From Actinomycetota bacterium (lineage in GTDB: Bacteria; Actinomycetota; Actinomycetes; Actinomycetales; Actinomycetaceae): a stretch of 10,031 bases of DNA. This document shows, in pieces, positions 1-6,336 of the stretch; position 1 is the first letter of the stretch; each line of letters opens with the position of its first letter. Below the pieces are notes generated by a model. That model had not been told where the DNA came from. It searched no databases and saw nothing but the letters and a program-made list of their open reading frames with translations. The DNA lies in assembly GCA_019425105.1 (NCBI GenBank), contig JAHYYD010000067.1:1-10031 (forward strand). Direction: 5' to 3'. The translations under genes were made by a program, and so were the position numbers.

Positions 1-177
1 GGCAAGCCCGCCAACATCGTTCCTAAGATCGTTGAGGGTCGCCTGAACGCGTTCTTCAAGGACAACTGCCTCGTTGACCAGGCCTTCGCCCGTGACCCCT
101 CGAAGTCCGTCGGCCAGGTCCTCAAGGAGGCCGGCGCCAAGGTCACCAACTTCGTGCGCGTGCACGTGGGTGCCTGA
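1..177 (+). CDS. tsf: Elongation factor Ts, C-terminal end (partial)
   Basis: Only the last 58 codons are in the window; the reading frame is open from base 1 and stops at TGA 175-177. The peptide begins GKPANIVPKIVEGRLNAFFK and ends TNFVRVHVGA, which is the typical EF-Ts C-terminal region: a 'kP..i..kIveGrl.kf' segment, then 'L..Q.f..d...tV...l' and a final 'v..FvR..vG' strand. EF-Ts is the cytoplasmic nucleotide exchange factor that converts EF-Tu-GDP to EF-Tu-GTP during translation. The gene sits directly upstream of pyrH, as in most bacteria, and a strong terminator follows its stop. The rpsB gene would be expected just outside the window; that is an inference from usual synteny. Confidence 0.93.
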   Translation, partial: GKPANIVPKIVEGRLNAFFKDNCLVDQAFARDPSKSVGQVLKEAGAKVTNFVRVHVGA

Positions 178-189
178 TCTGGTGACGTC

Positions 190-203
190 GTCAGCTTGCT
201 GAC
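190..203. repeat. Small inverted repeat between tsf stop and terminator
   Basis: GTCAGC (190-195) and GCTGAC (198-203) are perfect 6-bp arms around TT. It overlaps another short palindrome, TGACG-T-CGTCA (183-193), so the two stems would compete. It could be a protein-binding site or a weak hairpin ahead of the terminator; chance cannot be excluded for arms this short. Confidence 0.35.
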
Positions 204-210
204 AGTTGGG

Positions 211-248
211 AGCGGTCCCGCCGAACGGCGGGGCCGCTTTCCTTTTAC
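211..248 (+). terminator. Rho-independent terminator after tsf
   Basis: Arm AGCGGTCCCGCC (211-222), loop GAAC (223-226) and arm GGCGGGGCCGCT (227-238) form a 12-bp stem with one G-T pair, followed by the T-rich run TTTCCTTTT (238-246). It lies 33 nt after the tsf stop and 59 nt before the pyrH start, so it most likely ends the tsf transcript and leaves pyrH either to its own promoter or to readthrough. Confidence 0.85.
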
Positions 249-252
249 CAGG

Positions 253-258
253 TACTAT
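253..258 (+). promoter_or_regulatory. Candidate -10 element for pyrH
   Basis: TACTAT at 253-258 fits the TAnnnT actinobacterial -10 pattern and lies just after the tsf terminator, giving a leader of about 40 nt to the pyrH start. No recognisable -35 lies 16-19 nt upstream (that region is the GC-rich terminator stem), so support is the -10 and its position only. Confidence 0.35.
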
Positions 259-307
259 GGTTCCTAAGCGTTCCGCCCTCTCAGGGCCGTCATAAAGGAG
301 AAGCGTC

Positions 308-1018
308 ATGTCGACGAACCGCCGCGTTTTGCTCAAGCTTTCAGGAGAGGCCTTCGGAGGTGGATCGATTGGTTTGGATCCGAAGGTCGTCCGTAACATT
401 GCTGAGCAGGTTGCGACGGCAGTGCGTAATGGCGTGCAGGTCGCGATCGTCGTTGGCGGCGGTAACTTCTTCCGCGGTGCGCAGCTGGCCCGCGAGGGCC
501 TTGAGCGTTCGCGCGCTGACTACATGGGCATGCTCGGCACAGTGATGAACGCCCTGGCACTTCAGGACTTTATCGACCAGTCGGGTATTCCGGCTCGCGT
601 GCAGACGGCGATCACGATGGCTCAGGTGGCTGAGCCGTACCTCCCGTTGCGAGCGATTCGTCACCTGGAGAAGGGACGCGTCGTTGTCTTCGGTGCCGGT
701 GCGGGCCTGCCGTATTTCTCGACTGACACCGTGTCCGCGCAGCGAGCCCTGGAGATCCACTGCGATGAACTCCTCGTCGCGAAGAACGGTGTGGACGGCG
801 TCTATGACGATGATCCGAACAAGAACCCCGATGCCCATCGCTTCGACACGCTGACGTATTCGGAGGCTCTCCGCCGCGACCTGAAGGTGATTGATGGCTC
901 TGCGCTGGCACTGTGCCGCGAGAATGGGCTGATGACGCGTATCTTCGGCATGGGCGAGGATGGTGCGGTGACCCGCGCGCTGATGGGCGATGAAATCGGT
1001 ACGCTAGTGACGGCGTGA
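308..1018 (+). CDS. pyrH: Uridylate (UMP) kinase
   Basis: The 236-residue protein has the usual length and all signatures of bacterial UMP kinase, which makes UDP from UMP and ATP in the cytoplasm and is the committed kinase for pyrimidine nucleotide supply. It belongs to the amino-acid-kinase family and works as a hexamer. Visible motifs: KLSGEAF near residues 10-16 (phosphate/ATP region), VGGGNFFRG at 49-57, [17 protein letters not shown] at about 71-87 (UMP contact helix), [17 protein letters not shown] at 131-147 and [13 protein letters not shown] at 158-170 (nucleotide base and phosphate region). The ATG is preceded by AAGGAG at 295-300 with 7 nt spacing. The family is generally regulated by GTP (activation) and UTP (inhibition); the local sequence does not show this. 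A 38-nt gap precedes frr, so the two are probably cotranscribed. Confidence 0.97.
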   Translation: MSTNRRVLLKLSGEAFGGGSIGLDPKVVRNIAEQVATAVRNGVQVAIVVGGGNFFRGAQLAREGLERSRADYMGMLGTVMNALALQDFIDQSGIPARVQTAITMAQVAEPYLPLRAIRHLEKGRVVVFGAGAGLPYFSTDTVSAQRALEIHCDELLVAKNGVDGVYDDDPNKNPDAHRFDTLTYSEALRRDLKVIDGSALALCRENGLMTRIFGMGEDGAVTRALMGDEIGTLVTA

Positions 1019-1056
1019 TATAACCTTCACAGACCACTGACTTAAAGGAGCACATA

Positions 1057-1614
1057 GTGATCGACGATATTCTCCTCGAAGCCGAGGAAAAGATGGACAA
1101 GGCCGTGGATGCGGCCAGCCACGAGTTTGCGAACATTCGCACTGGACGCGCGACGTCCTCGATGTTCGAACAGCTCCTGGTTGACTACTACGGCGCCCCC
1201 ACGCCGATGCAGCAGCTCGCTAGCTTCCAGATTCCCGAGGCTCGCACGGTTCTGATTTCTCCCTTCGACCGTACCGCGACGCAGGAAATCATCCGTACGC
1301 TGCGTGAGTCCGACCTCGGCGTGAACCCGACCGACGACGGCAACGTCGTGCGCGTTGTCCTGCCCGCTCTGACGGAGGAGCGGCGCAAGGAGTACGTCAA
1401 GCAGGCCAAGAGCAAGGCCGAGGACGGTCGTGTGTCCGTCCGCGGTGTACGCCGCAAGGCGAAGGATCAGCTCGACCGCCTGAAGAAGGACGGCGAGGCC
1501 TCTGAGGATGACGTTGAGCGCGCGGAAAAGTCGCTGGATGCAACGACCAAGGCACACACGGAGCTGATCGATAAGATGCTTGCCGCGAAGGAAAGCGAAC
1601 TGCTGACGATCTGA
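1057..1614 (+). CDS. frr: Ribosome recycling factor
   Basis: The 185-residue protein matches RRF in length and throughout its sequence. RRF acts with EF-G to split the post-termination ribosome and release mRNA and tRNA. The N-terminal helix MIDDILLEAEEKMDKAVDA leads to FANIRTGRA (about 24-32), the conserved start of the small beta domain. Other blocks are YYGAPTPMQQLASF (about 44-57), ISPFDRTATQEIIRTL (about 67-82) and the charged helix VRGVRRKAKDQLDRLKK (about 128-144), whose arginines in the 'VR.vRR.a.d' motif are typical of domain I. The start is GTG with AAAGGAG at 1044-1050, spacing 6 nt. Its stop TGA shares one base with the next ATG (TGATG, 1612-1616), so cdsA is likely translationally coupled to it. 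Confidence 0.97.
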   Translation: MIDDILLEAEEKMDKAVDAASHEFANIRTGRATSSMFEQLLVDYYGAPTPMQQLASFQIPEARTVLISPFDRTATQEIIRTLRESDLGVNPTDDGNVVRVVLPALTEERRKEYVKQAKSKAEDGRVSVRGVRRKAKDQLDRLKKDGEASEDDVERAEKSLDATTKAHTELIDKMLAAKESELLTI

Positions 1615-2525
1615 TGGCGTCAACTGATCGTTCGTTCCTCGCCCGCGTCTTTTCCCCGGGGCCTACTCGTGAGAACCATCCCGCGAGTGGGCCGACGGGG
1701 AAGGCCGGGCGCAACCTTCCGCAGGCAATCACGACTGCGGTCGTGCTGATCGCCGCTGTCGCAGTCCCGCTCTTCACCTCGCTTCCCGCATTCGTTGGTG
1801 TTATCGCCTTCGTGTGTCTTATCGGTATTTGGGAGCTTGCCGGCGCGTTTGCGCGCATGGGCATTACGTTGACTGTCACACCGCTGTATGTCGGCGCGAT
1901 CGGCATGGTGACGTGTGCGTGGTGGCTGGGCACTGAGGGCATGCTGTTCGCCCTGTACATTACGGTCTTCGTGTGTGCTGCGTGGCGTCTCCTTGATCAT
2001 CGACAGAAATCGCGGATGAGCGACGTCGTGTCCTCGACGTTTGCTGCTGTGTACGTTCCGTTCCTGGCCTCGTTTGTCGTTCTCATGCTCGCCGCATGGC
2101 ATAACCCGTGGGTGTTCGTTGTCTTCGAGCTCATGGTGATCGCCAACGACACGGGAGGTTGGGCGGCTGGCGTCATGTTTGGCAAGCATCCGATGGCACC
2201 CGCACTGTCGCCGAAAAAGTCGTGGGAGGGCTTTGCTGGATCCGCGCTCACCGCGATGGCGGTAGGCTCGGTCGGACTGTGGCTGCTTGGTGCCTCGTGG
2301 TGGTGGGGCCTGATTGCCGGTATCGCCATCGCCTTCGTGGGAACGATGGGCGACTTGACTGAGTCTCTCGTCAAGCGTGAGGCCGGCCTGAAAGACATGT
2401 CGCAGATCCTGCCCGGGCACGGAGGTGTTCTCGACCGAGTGGACGCTCTGCTGATGAGCGCGCCGGTTGCCTACTTTATTTTCGCGTGGGCACTGCCGGG
2501 TATTTCTTGGGAGTCTACCCATTGA
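1614..2525 (+). CDS. cdsA: Phosphatidate cytidylyltransferase (CDP-diacylglycerol synthase)
   Basis: This 303-residue integral membrane enzyme makes CDP-diacylglycerol from phosphatidic acid and CTP, the precursor of phosphatidylglycerol, cardiolipin and phosphatidylinositol. About 35 polar residues come first, then multiple hydrophobic spans (for example from [17 protein letters not shown] at about 38 and [19 protein letters not shown] at about 61). The conserved block [20 protein letters not shown] lies at about 180-200 and is followed by [11 protein letters not shown]. The family signature runs from S251 to D277: S-x-x-K-R, then K260-D261, then P-G-H-G-G and D274-R275-V-D277, with the metal/substrate-binding Asp residues intact. 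No good Shine-Dalgarno precedes the ATG; the TGATG overlap with frr suggests coupled translation. The stop overlaps the probable TTG start of rlmN. Confidence 0.96.
   Translation: MASTDRSFLARVFSPGPTRENHPASGPTGKAGRNLPQAITTAVVLIAAVAVPLFTSLPAFVGVIAFVCLIGIWELAGAFARMGITLTVTPLYVGAIGMVTCAWWLGTEGMLFALYITVFVCAAWRLLDHRQKSRMSDVVSSTFAAVYVPFLASFVVLMLAAWHNPWVFVVFELMVIANDTGGWAAGVMFGKHPMAPALSPKKSWEGFAGSALTAMAVGSVGLWLLGASWWWGLIAGIAIAFVGTMGDLTESLVKREAGLKDMSQILPGHGGVLDRVDALLMSAPVAYFIFAWALPGISWESTH
2509..2513 (+). promoter_or_regulatory. Ribosome binding site deciding the rlmN start
   Basis: GGGAG at 2509-2513 lies 8 nt before TTG 2522. No comparable site precedes the upstream in-frame GTG at 2486, which makes TTG 2522 the better start. 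Confidence 0.5.
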
Positions 2526-3802
2526 GCCAAGTAACGAAGCAGCCCCACGGGGCGCATGAACGTACGCAGAAAGCACAGGGGCCGGCGGATCCTACGCGTC
2601 GCAGCTCACGGCGTGAGGTGCGGCCGACAGACCAGCCGCCGGAGGGTGCCACACACAAGGATGCCAAGCCCGTCCTGTCGTTCACGGCGAAGCGCCGTGG
2701 AAAGGCGCCGGCGCACCTCGCCGATCTTGATGCGGCTGGCCGTAAGCAGGTCCTGAAGGACCTCGGGCTCCCCGCTTTTCGCGCTGATCAGCTTTCGCGT
2801 CATTATTTCACGCACTTTGAGGCTGATCCCGCGATGATGAGCGATGTTCCTGCGGGGATGCGCGATGCGGTGTCGGAAGCACTGTTGCCGACACTCGTGA
2901 CGAAGGTGGTCTCCCTGGAGGCTGACGGTGGGCGCACGATCAAGGACCTGTGGCGTCTCTACGACGGCGCGCAGGTGGAATCCGTTCTCATGCGTTATCC
3001 GCAGCGCACCACGCTGTGTGTCTCCTCGCAGGCGGGATGCGGCATGGCGTGCCCGTTCTGCGCGACGGGGCAGATGGGCCTCACTCGTAATCTCTCGACG
3101 GCCGAGATCGTCGATCAGGTGCGCGAAGCCCAGGCCTCGTGCCGCGACGGCAAGCTAGCGGGTGGACCGACCCACCTGTCGAACGTGGTCTTTATGGGTA
3201 TGGGTGAGCCTCTGGCGAACTACAAGACCGTGATCGGTGCCCTGCATCGCCTCATTGACCCGGTCCCCGAGGGTTTCGGCATGAGCGCCCGCAATATCAC
3301 GGTCTCCACGGTCGGCCTCGTGCCTGCGATTAAGAAGCTCGCGGGGGAGGGGATGCCCGTCACTCTCGCCGTATCCCTGCACGCTCCGGACGATGACCTG
3401 CGCGACGAGCTGATTCCGATTAACTCGCGTTGGAAGGTTGGCGAGCTTCTGGACGCTGCGCGGGGCTACTTCTTGGCGACCGGGCGTCGCGTGTCGATCG
3501 AGTACGCGCTCATCAAGGACATGAACGACCAGGAATGGCGCGCACAGCTCCTCGCCGATGAGCTCAATAAACGAGGCCATGGCTGGGTGCACGTCAACCC
3601 GATCCCCCTGAACCCGACCCCGGGCTCGATTTGGACGGCGTCCACGAAGCACGCCCAGGATACGTTCGTTGAGCGCCTGCGCGACAACGGTATCGCGACC
3701 TCTATTCGCGATACGCGCGGTTCCGATATTGATGGTGCGTGTGGCCAGTTGGCCACGGCGGTTGCCGAGGGGTGGAGGCCCGGCGGTGAGGAGCGAGCAT
3801 GA
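2522..3802 (+). CDS. rlmN: Dual-specificity 23S rRNA / tRNA adenine-C2 methyltransferase RlmN
   Basis: This radical-SAM enzyme methylates C2 of A2503 in 23S rRNA and of A37 in some tRNAs. Numbering from TTG 2522 gives 426 residues. The [4Fe-4S]-SAM motif CGMACPFC places cysteines at 173, 177 and 180. The conserved Cys166 in LCVSSQAGC and the methyl-carrying C-terminal Cys407 in [10 protein letters not shown] are both present. [11 protein letters not shown], the family's 'GMGEP' SAM-binding block, and VSLHAPDD also fit. An extra basic, Pro/Arg-rich N-terminal tail of about 50 residues precedes the usual start region [15 protein letters not shown]. The start is uncertain: an in-frame GTG at 2486 would overlap cdsA by 40 nt and has no Shine-Dalgarno, while TTG 2522 has GGGAG 8 nt upstream and overlaps the cdsA stop by 4 nt (TTGA). 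The end overlaps the next ATG as ATGA (3799-3802). Confidence 0.93.
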   Translation: MSQVTKQPHGAHERTQKAQGPADPTRRSSRREVRPTDQPPEGATHKDAKPVLSFTAKRRGKAPAHLADLDAAGRKQVLKDLGLPAFRADQLSRHYFTHFEADPAMMSDVPAGMRDAVSEALLPTLVTKVVSLEADGGRTIKDLWRLYDGAQVESVLMRYPQRTTLCVSSQAGCGMACPFCATGQMGLTRNLSTAEIVDQVREAQASCRDGKLAGGPTHLSNVVFMGMGEPLANYKTVIGALHRLIDPVPEGFGMSARNITVSTVGLVPAIKKLAGEGMPVTLAVSLHAPDDDLRDELIPINSRWKVGELLDAARGYFLATGRRVSIEYALIKDMNDQEWRAQLLADELNKRGHGWVHVNPIPLNPTPGSIWTASTKHAQDTFVERLRDNGIATSIRDTRGSDIDGACGQLATAVAEGWRPGGEERA

Positions 3803-4524
3803 TCACGACCGATTTTTCGCGTACGTTTTTGCGCGAGGGCTACGACATGAGTGAGGTGCGAGCGTTCCTCGCCGATGTGGAGCGCACGATCAGGGGGCAG
3901 GTGAGCGAGGCGGATCAGATCGTGACCGCCCAAAAGGCTGAGGAGATCGAGTTTTCCGTTAAGCTCCGCGGTTTCAACATGGACCAGGTGGACGCCGAGA
4001 TAGATCGCTTAATCGGCGTGTTGAGGGGGCTTGATCGCGAACGCGAGTGGGCGGCACAGCATGAGGATGAGCTCGGCGAGGGAGCGGCGGATGTTTGCGC
4101 CGACGAGCCCGCCCCGGCCTCGTCGACCGAAGCGCGCAGTGCCCCCGAAGCGCGCAGTGCCCCCGAAGCGCGCAGTGCCCCCGAAGCACGCAGCGCCCCC
4201 GAAGCGCCCGTGGTTCCTCCCGCAGCCTCACAGGTGCCCACCTCCGATATCCGGCCGATCACCCCAGGGATGCCCCGAGTAGATTCTGGCGACGTGGCGG
4301 TGTCCCCGCAGCCGACCGAAGCGCAGGTCGCCCACGTGTGGGACGTTGACGCGACACAGGCGGCCACCGATAGCTTCGGCGTTGACCGCATAGTCGATCA
4401 CCTCGCAGCCGATCCGCCCATCCAGACGGTCGTGGACCAGGTGGCCCCCGAGTTTGGCACCCAGGAGGCCGTCGATGAGATTCTTCGTTCCATGACTCAG
4501 AGTATAAGGAGCAATGATGACTGA
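3799..4524 (+). CDS. DivIVA-domain repeat protein with Ala/Pro-rich tandem-repeat linker
   Basis: The 241-residue protein has two short DivIVA-type units near its N-terminus: [19 protein letters not shown] (about 6-24) and [20 protein letters not shown] (about 52-71). Both follow the pattern F-x4-5-(R/K)-x-G-(Y/F)-(D/N)-x3-V-(D)-x-(F/I) of the actinobacterial DivI1A-like domain; the first has Arg instead of the common Asp after the Val. A charged helix (about 72-95) leads to a low-complexity linker with four EARSAP repeats (111-134) plus Glu-Ala-Pro, then about 100 acidic, probably disordered residues ending in a possible helix. DivIVA proteins are cytoplasmic coiled coils that mark curved membrane at poles and septa, but this one lacks the long coiled coil and is not the main polar DivIVA/Wag31. 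Its function is unknown. The ATG overlaps the rlmN stop (ATGA) and has GAGGAG 5 nt upstream (3788-3793). Confidence 0.85.
   Translation: MITTDFSRTFLREGYDMSEVRAFLADVERTIRGQVSEADQIVTAQKAEEIEFSVKLRGFNMDQVDAEIDRLIGVLRGLDREREWAAQHEDELGEGAADVCADEPAPASSTEARSAPEARSAPEARSAPEARSAPEAPVVPPAASQVPTSDIRPITPGMPRVDSGDVAVSPQPTEAQVAHVWDVDATQAATDSFGVDRIVDHLAADPPIQTVVDQVAPEFGTQEAVDEILRSMTQSIRSNDD
4129..4209 (+). repeat. 18-bp tandem repeat (4.5 copies) inside a coding region
   Basis: Units lie at 4129-4146, 4147-4164, 4165-4182 and 4183-4200, followed by a half unit at 4201-4209. The first three are identical (GAAGCGCGCAGTGCCCCC); the fourth differs at two bases. Each unit is six codons, reading EARSAP, so copy-number change would alter linker length without breaking the frame. 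The identity of three copies at the DNA level suggests recent duplication. Confidence 0.93.
4506..4511 (+). promoter_or_regulatory. Ribosome binding site of the second DivIVA-repeat gene
   Basis: AAGGAG at 4506-4511 lies inside the 3' end of the preceding gene. It is 2 nt from ATG 4514 and 5 nt from ATG 4517; the second spacing is the usual one, so 4517 is preferred. Confidence 0.6.
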
Positions 4525-5065
4525 GTTCCCTAGGGTTGGTCTCTTCTCGAAGGGCTACGACTGCGAGCAAGTCGATGCTTTCTTCGAGGATGCCCGACGT
4601 GCATACGAGGGCGCTGTTCCCCCGGAGCAGTTCAGCGCGGAGCAGGTTCGTCTGGCGACCTTTGAGCTCAAGAGCCGCGGCTACAACATCGAAGCTGTCG
4701 ATGGGGCGATGAATCGTTTGGAGGCAGCGTTCGTGAATCGCGACCGTGCGGATTCCGTGGCCGCCGAAGGCGAGGCAGCATGGTACGACCGCGTGGCGGA
4801 TCGTGCGACGACTCTGTATCCGCGTCTGCAGCGTCCGCGCGGTGAGCGTTTCTCGCACCCGAGCTCGGGCCGTGGCTACGCCTGCGACGAGGTGGATGAC
4901 CTGCTGGATCGTCTTGCAGCGTACTTTGACGAGGCCGGTGAGCTGACTGCCGATGAGATCCGTACAGCGACTTTCCGGCCGAAGCGCGGCAAGAACGCAT
5001 ACGCGGAGGGACCGGTGGATGCCTACCTGGGGCGTGCTGTCGAGATCCTGCTCGCGGTCGACTGA
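4517..5065 (+). CDS. DivIVA domain repeat protein (four repeat units)
   Basis: The 182-residue protein is made of four spaced copies of a short DivIVA-like unit. Unit 1 is FPRVGLFSKGYDCEQVDAFF (about 4-23), unit 2 FELKSRGYNIEAVDGAMNRL (about 49-68), unit 3 runs from FSHPSSGRGY to VDDLLDRL (about 112-133), and unit 4 runs from FRPKRGKNAY to VDAYLGRAVEIL (about 153-178). Units 2 and 4 are preceded by the same kind of lead-in, EQVRLATF and DEIRTATF. This fits the uncharacterised actinobacterial 'DivIVA domain repeat' family, which is known only from sequence; there is no predicted membrane segment or signal peptide. The preferred start ATG 4517 has AAGGAG at 5 nt; an ATG at 4514 is the alternative. 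The gene overlaps the preceding one by 8 nt and shares a TGATG (5063-5067) with dxr. It is likely paralogous to its upstream neighbour. A scaffold or membrane-localisation role is inferred only. Confidence 0.87.
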   Translation: MTEFPRVGLFSKGYDCEQVDAFFEDARRAYEGAVPPEQFSAEQVRLATFELKSRGYNIEAVDGAMNRLEAAFVNRDRADSVAAEGEAAWYDRVADRATTLYPRLQRPRGERFSHPSSGRGYACDEVDDLLDRLAAYFDEAGELTADEIRTATFRPKRGKNAYAEGPVDAYLGRAVEILLAVD

Positions 5066-6336
5066 TGTTGGCGAGCGTGGAGCAAAGCGGCTGCGTTGTT
5101 CCCGTCATCCTGTTGGGATCGACGGGATCGATCGGTACGCAGGCTCGAGACGTTATTGATGCGCATCCGGGGCGGTTTCACGTCGTCGGTGTGAGTGCTG
5201 GCGGTTCGTCGATCGAGGTGCTCGCCGAGCAGATCGTTGCACTTGCCCCCGCGTTTGTGGGCGTTGCACGCGACGTGCGCGAGGAGCTCGACGCCGCTGT
5301 GCGCGCCCTGGGTGGCCAGTGCCCACAGGTGTTCGTGGGCGAGCAGGCGTCGGTCGATGTCGTTCGCGCGTCGGTGGAGCGGGCGCGGGAGGACTATCCA
5401 GGCCTCGTTCCCGTCGTCCTGAACGGAATCACCGGCGGCGTGGGCCTGTCGTCGACCCTTGCGGCGTTGGAAAGCGGGGCACGCCTGGCGCTGGCGAATA
5501 AGGAGTCGCTGGTTGTCGGTGGCGCCCTCGTGAAGAACGCGATGCGTTTCCCGGGGCAGATCGTCCCGGTGGATTCCGAGCATTCTGCGATTGCGCAGGC
5601 ACTCGCGTCAGGCGTCCACGAGCGTGGCCTCACCTCTCCGGTTGTGTCGGGCCGTTCCGAGGTCGCTGACCTGGTTCTCACCGCATCCGGTGGTCCGTTC
5701 CGTGGTCGTACGCGCCAGCAGCTGCGTGGCGTGAGGGCGCAGCAGGCTCTCGCGCATCCGACGTGGCAGATGGGTCCTGTCGTGACGATCAACTCCTCGA
5801 CCCTGATCAACAAGGGCCTGGAACTGATCGAGGCGCACCTGCTCTTTGACGTGGCACCTGAGCACATTATTGCGACCGTTCACCCGCAGTCCATCGTGCA
5901 CTCGATGGTGACGTGGTGCGACGGAGCAACGACGCTGCAGGCCTCGCCTCCGGATATGCGTCTGCCGATCGCGCTGGGTCTGACCTGGCCCGAGCGTTTG
6001 GCGGGCGTGGAGAGTCCTCTGACGTGGACGGCGGCCTCGCAGTGGACGTTTGAGCCGGTCGACAATGAGACGTTCCCAGCTGTGGATCTGGCGCGCTTTG
6101 CCGTCGGCGAGTCTGCGACGCATCCCGCGGTGTTGAACGCTGCCAACGAGGTGCTGGTTGATGCTTTTATCGCGGGGGAGGTCCCGTGGCTTGCGATTGT
6201 TGACACTGTGTCGGCGATCGTGCACGAGCACGAGGGTATTGTGGATCCCTCGTTGGATGACATTGTGGCCGCGCAGCGCTGGGCTGATCAGCGCGCACGC
6301 GAACTCGTTCGCGCGGGCCAGTGGAAGGATATGTGA
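5065..6336 (+). CDS. dxr: 1-deoxy-D-xylulose 5-phosphate reductoisomerase
   Basis: The enzyme converts DXP to 2-C-methyl-D-erythritol 4-phosphate with NADPH and a divalent metal. It is the second step of the MEP isoprenoid pathway and the fosmidomycin target. Visible motifs are the NADPH-binding GSTGSIG (18-24), LANKESLVVGG (143-153), VDSEHSAI with metal-ligand residues Asp170 and Glu172, the flexible-loop region SGGPFRG (208-214), HPTWQMG (231-237), and NSSTLINKGLELIEA with Asn249, Lys250 and ligand Glu253. VHPQSIVHSMV follows at about 272-282. At 423 residues it is slightly longer than the usual roughly 400, mostly from an insert around 183-201 and a short N-terminal tail. There is no clear Shine-Dalgarno; the ATG overlaps the previous stop (TGATG), so translation is probably coupled. 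All key residues look intact. Confidence 0.97.
   Translation: MLASVEQSGCVVPVILLGSTGSIGTQARDVIDAHPGRFHVVGVSAGGSSIEVLAEQIVALAPAFVGVARDVREELDAAVRALGGQCPQVFVGEQASVDVVRASVERAREDYPGLVPVVLNGITGGVGLSSTLAALESGARLALANKESLVVGGALVKNAMRFPGQIVPVDSEHSAIAQALASGVHERGLTSPVVSGRSEVADLVLTASGGPFRGRTRQQLRGVRAQQALAHPTWQMGPVVTINSSTLINKGLELIEAHLLFDVAPEHIIATVHPQSIVHSMVTWCDGATTLQASPPDMRLPIALGLTWPERLAGVESPLTWTAASQWTFEPVDNETFPAVDLARFAVGESATHPAVLNAANEVLVDAFIAGEVPWLAIVDTVSAIVHEHEGIVDPSLDDIVAAQRWADQRARELVRAGQWKDM
6323..6329 (+). promoter_or_regulatory. Ribosome binding site of the site-2 protease gene
   Basis: GGAAGGA lies at 6323-6329 inside the end of dxr. It is 3 nt from GTG 6333 and 9 nt from GTG 6339, so it supports one of these starts and argues against GTG 6321, which lies upstream of it. 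Confidence 0.5.

Noticed and set aside
2486..2521. GTG 2486 as the rlmN start
   Set aside because: There is no Shine-Dalgarno, the overlap with cdsA would be 40 nt, and the extra residues simply read the end of cdsA in another frame. TTG 2522 is better placed.
1620..2576. Open frame of 318 codons on the minus strand opposite cdsA
   Set aside because: Its translation is Arg/His-rich and low in hydrophobic residues, with no domain, while cdsA on the plus strand has full family signatures.
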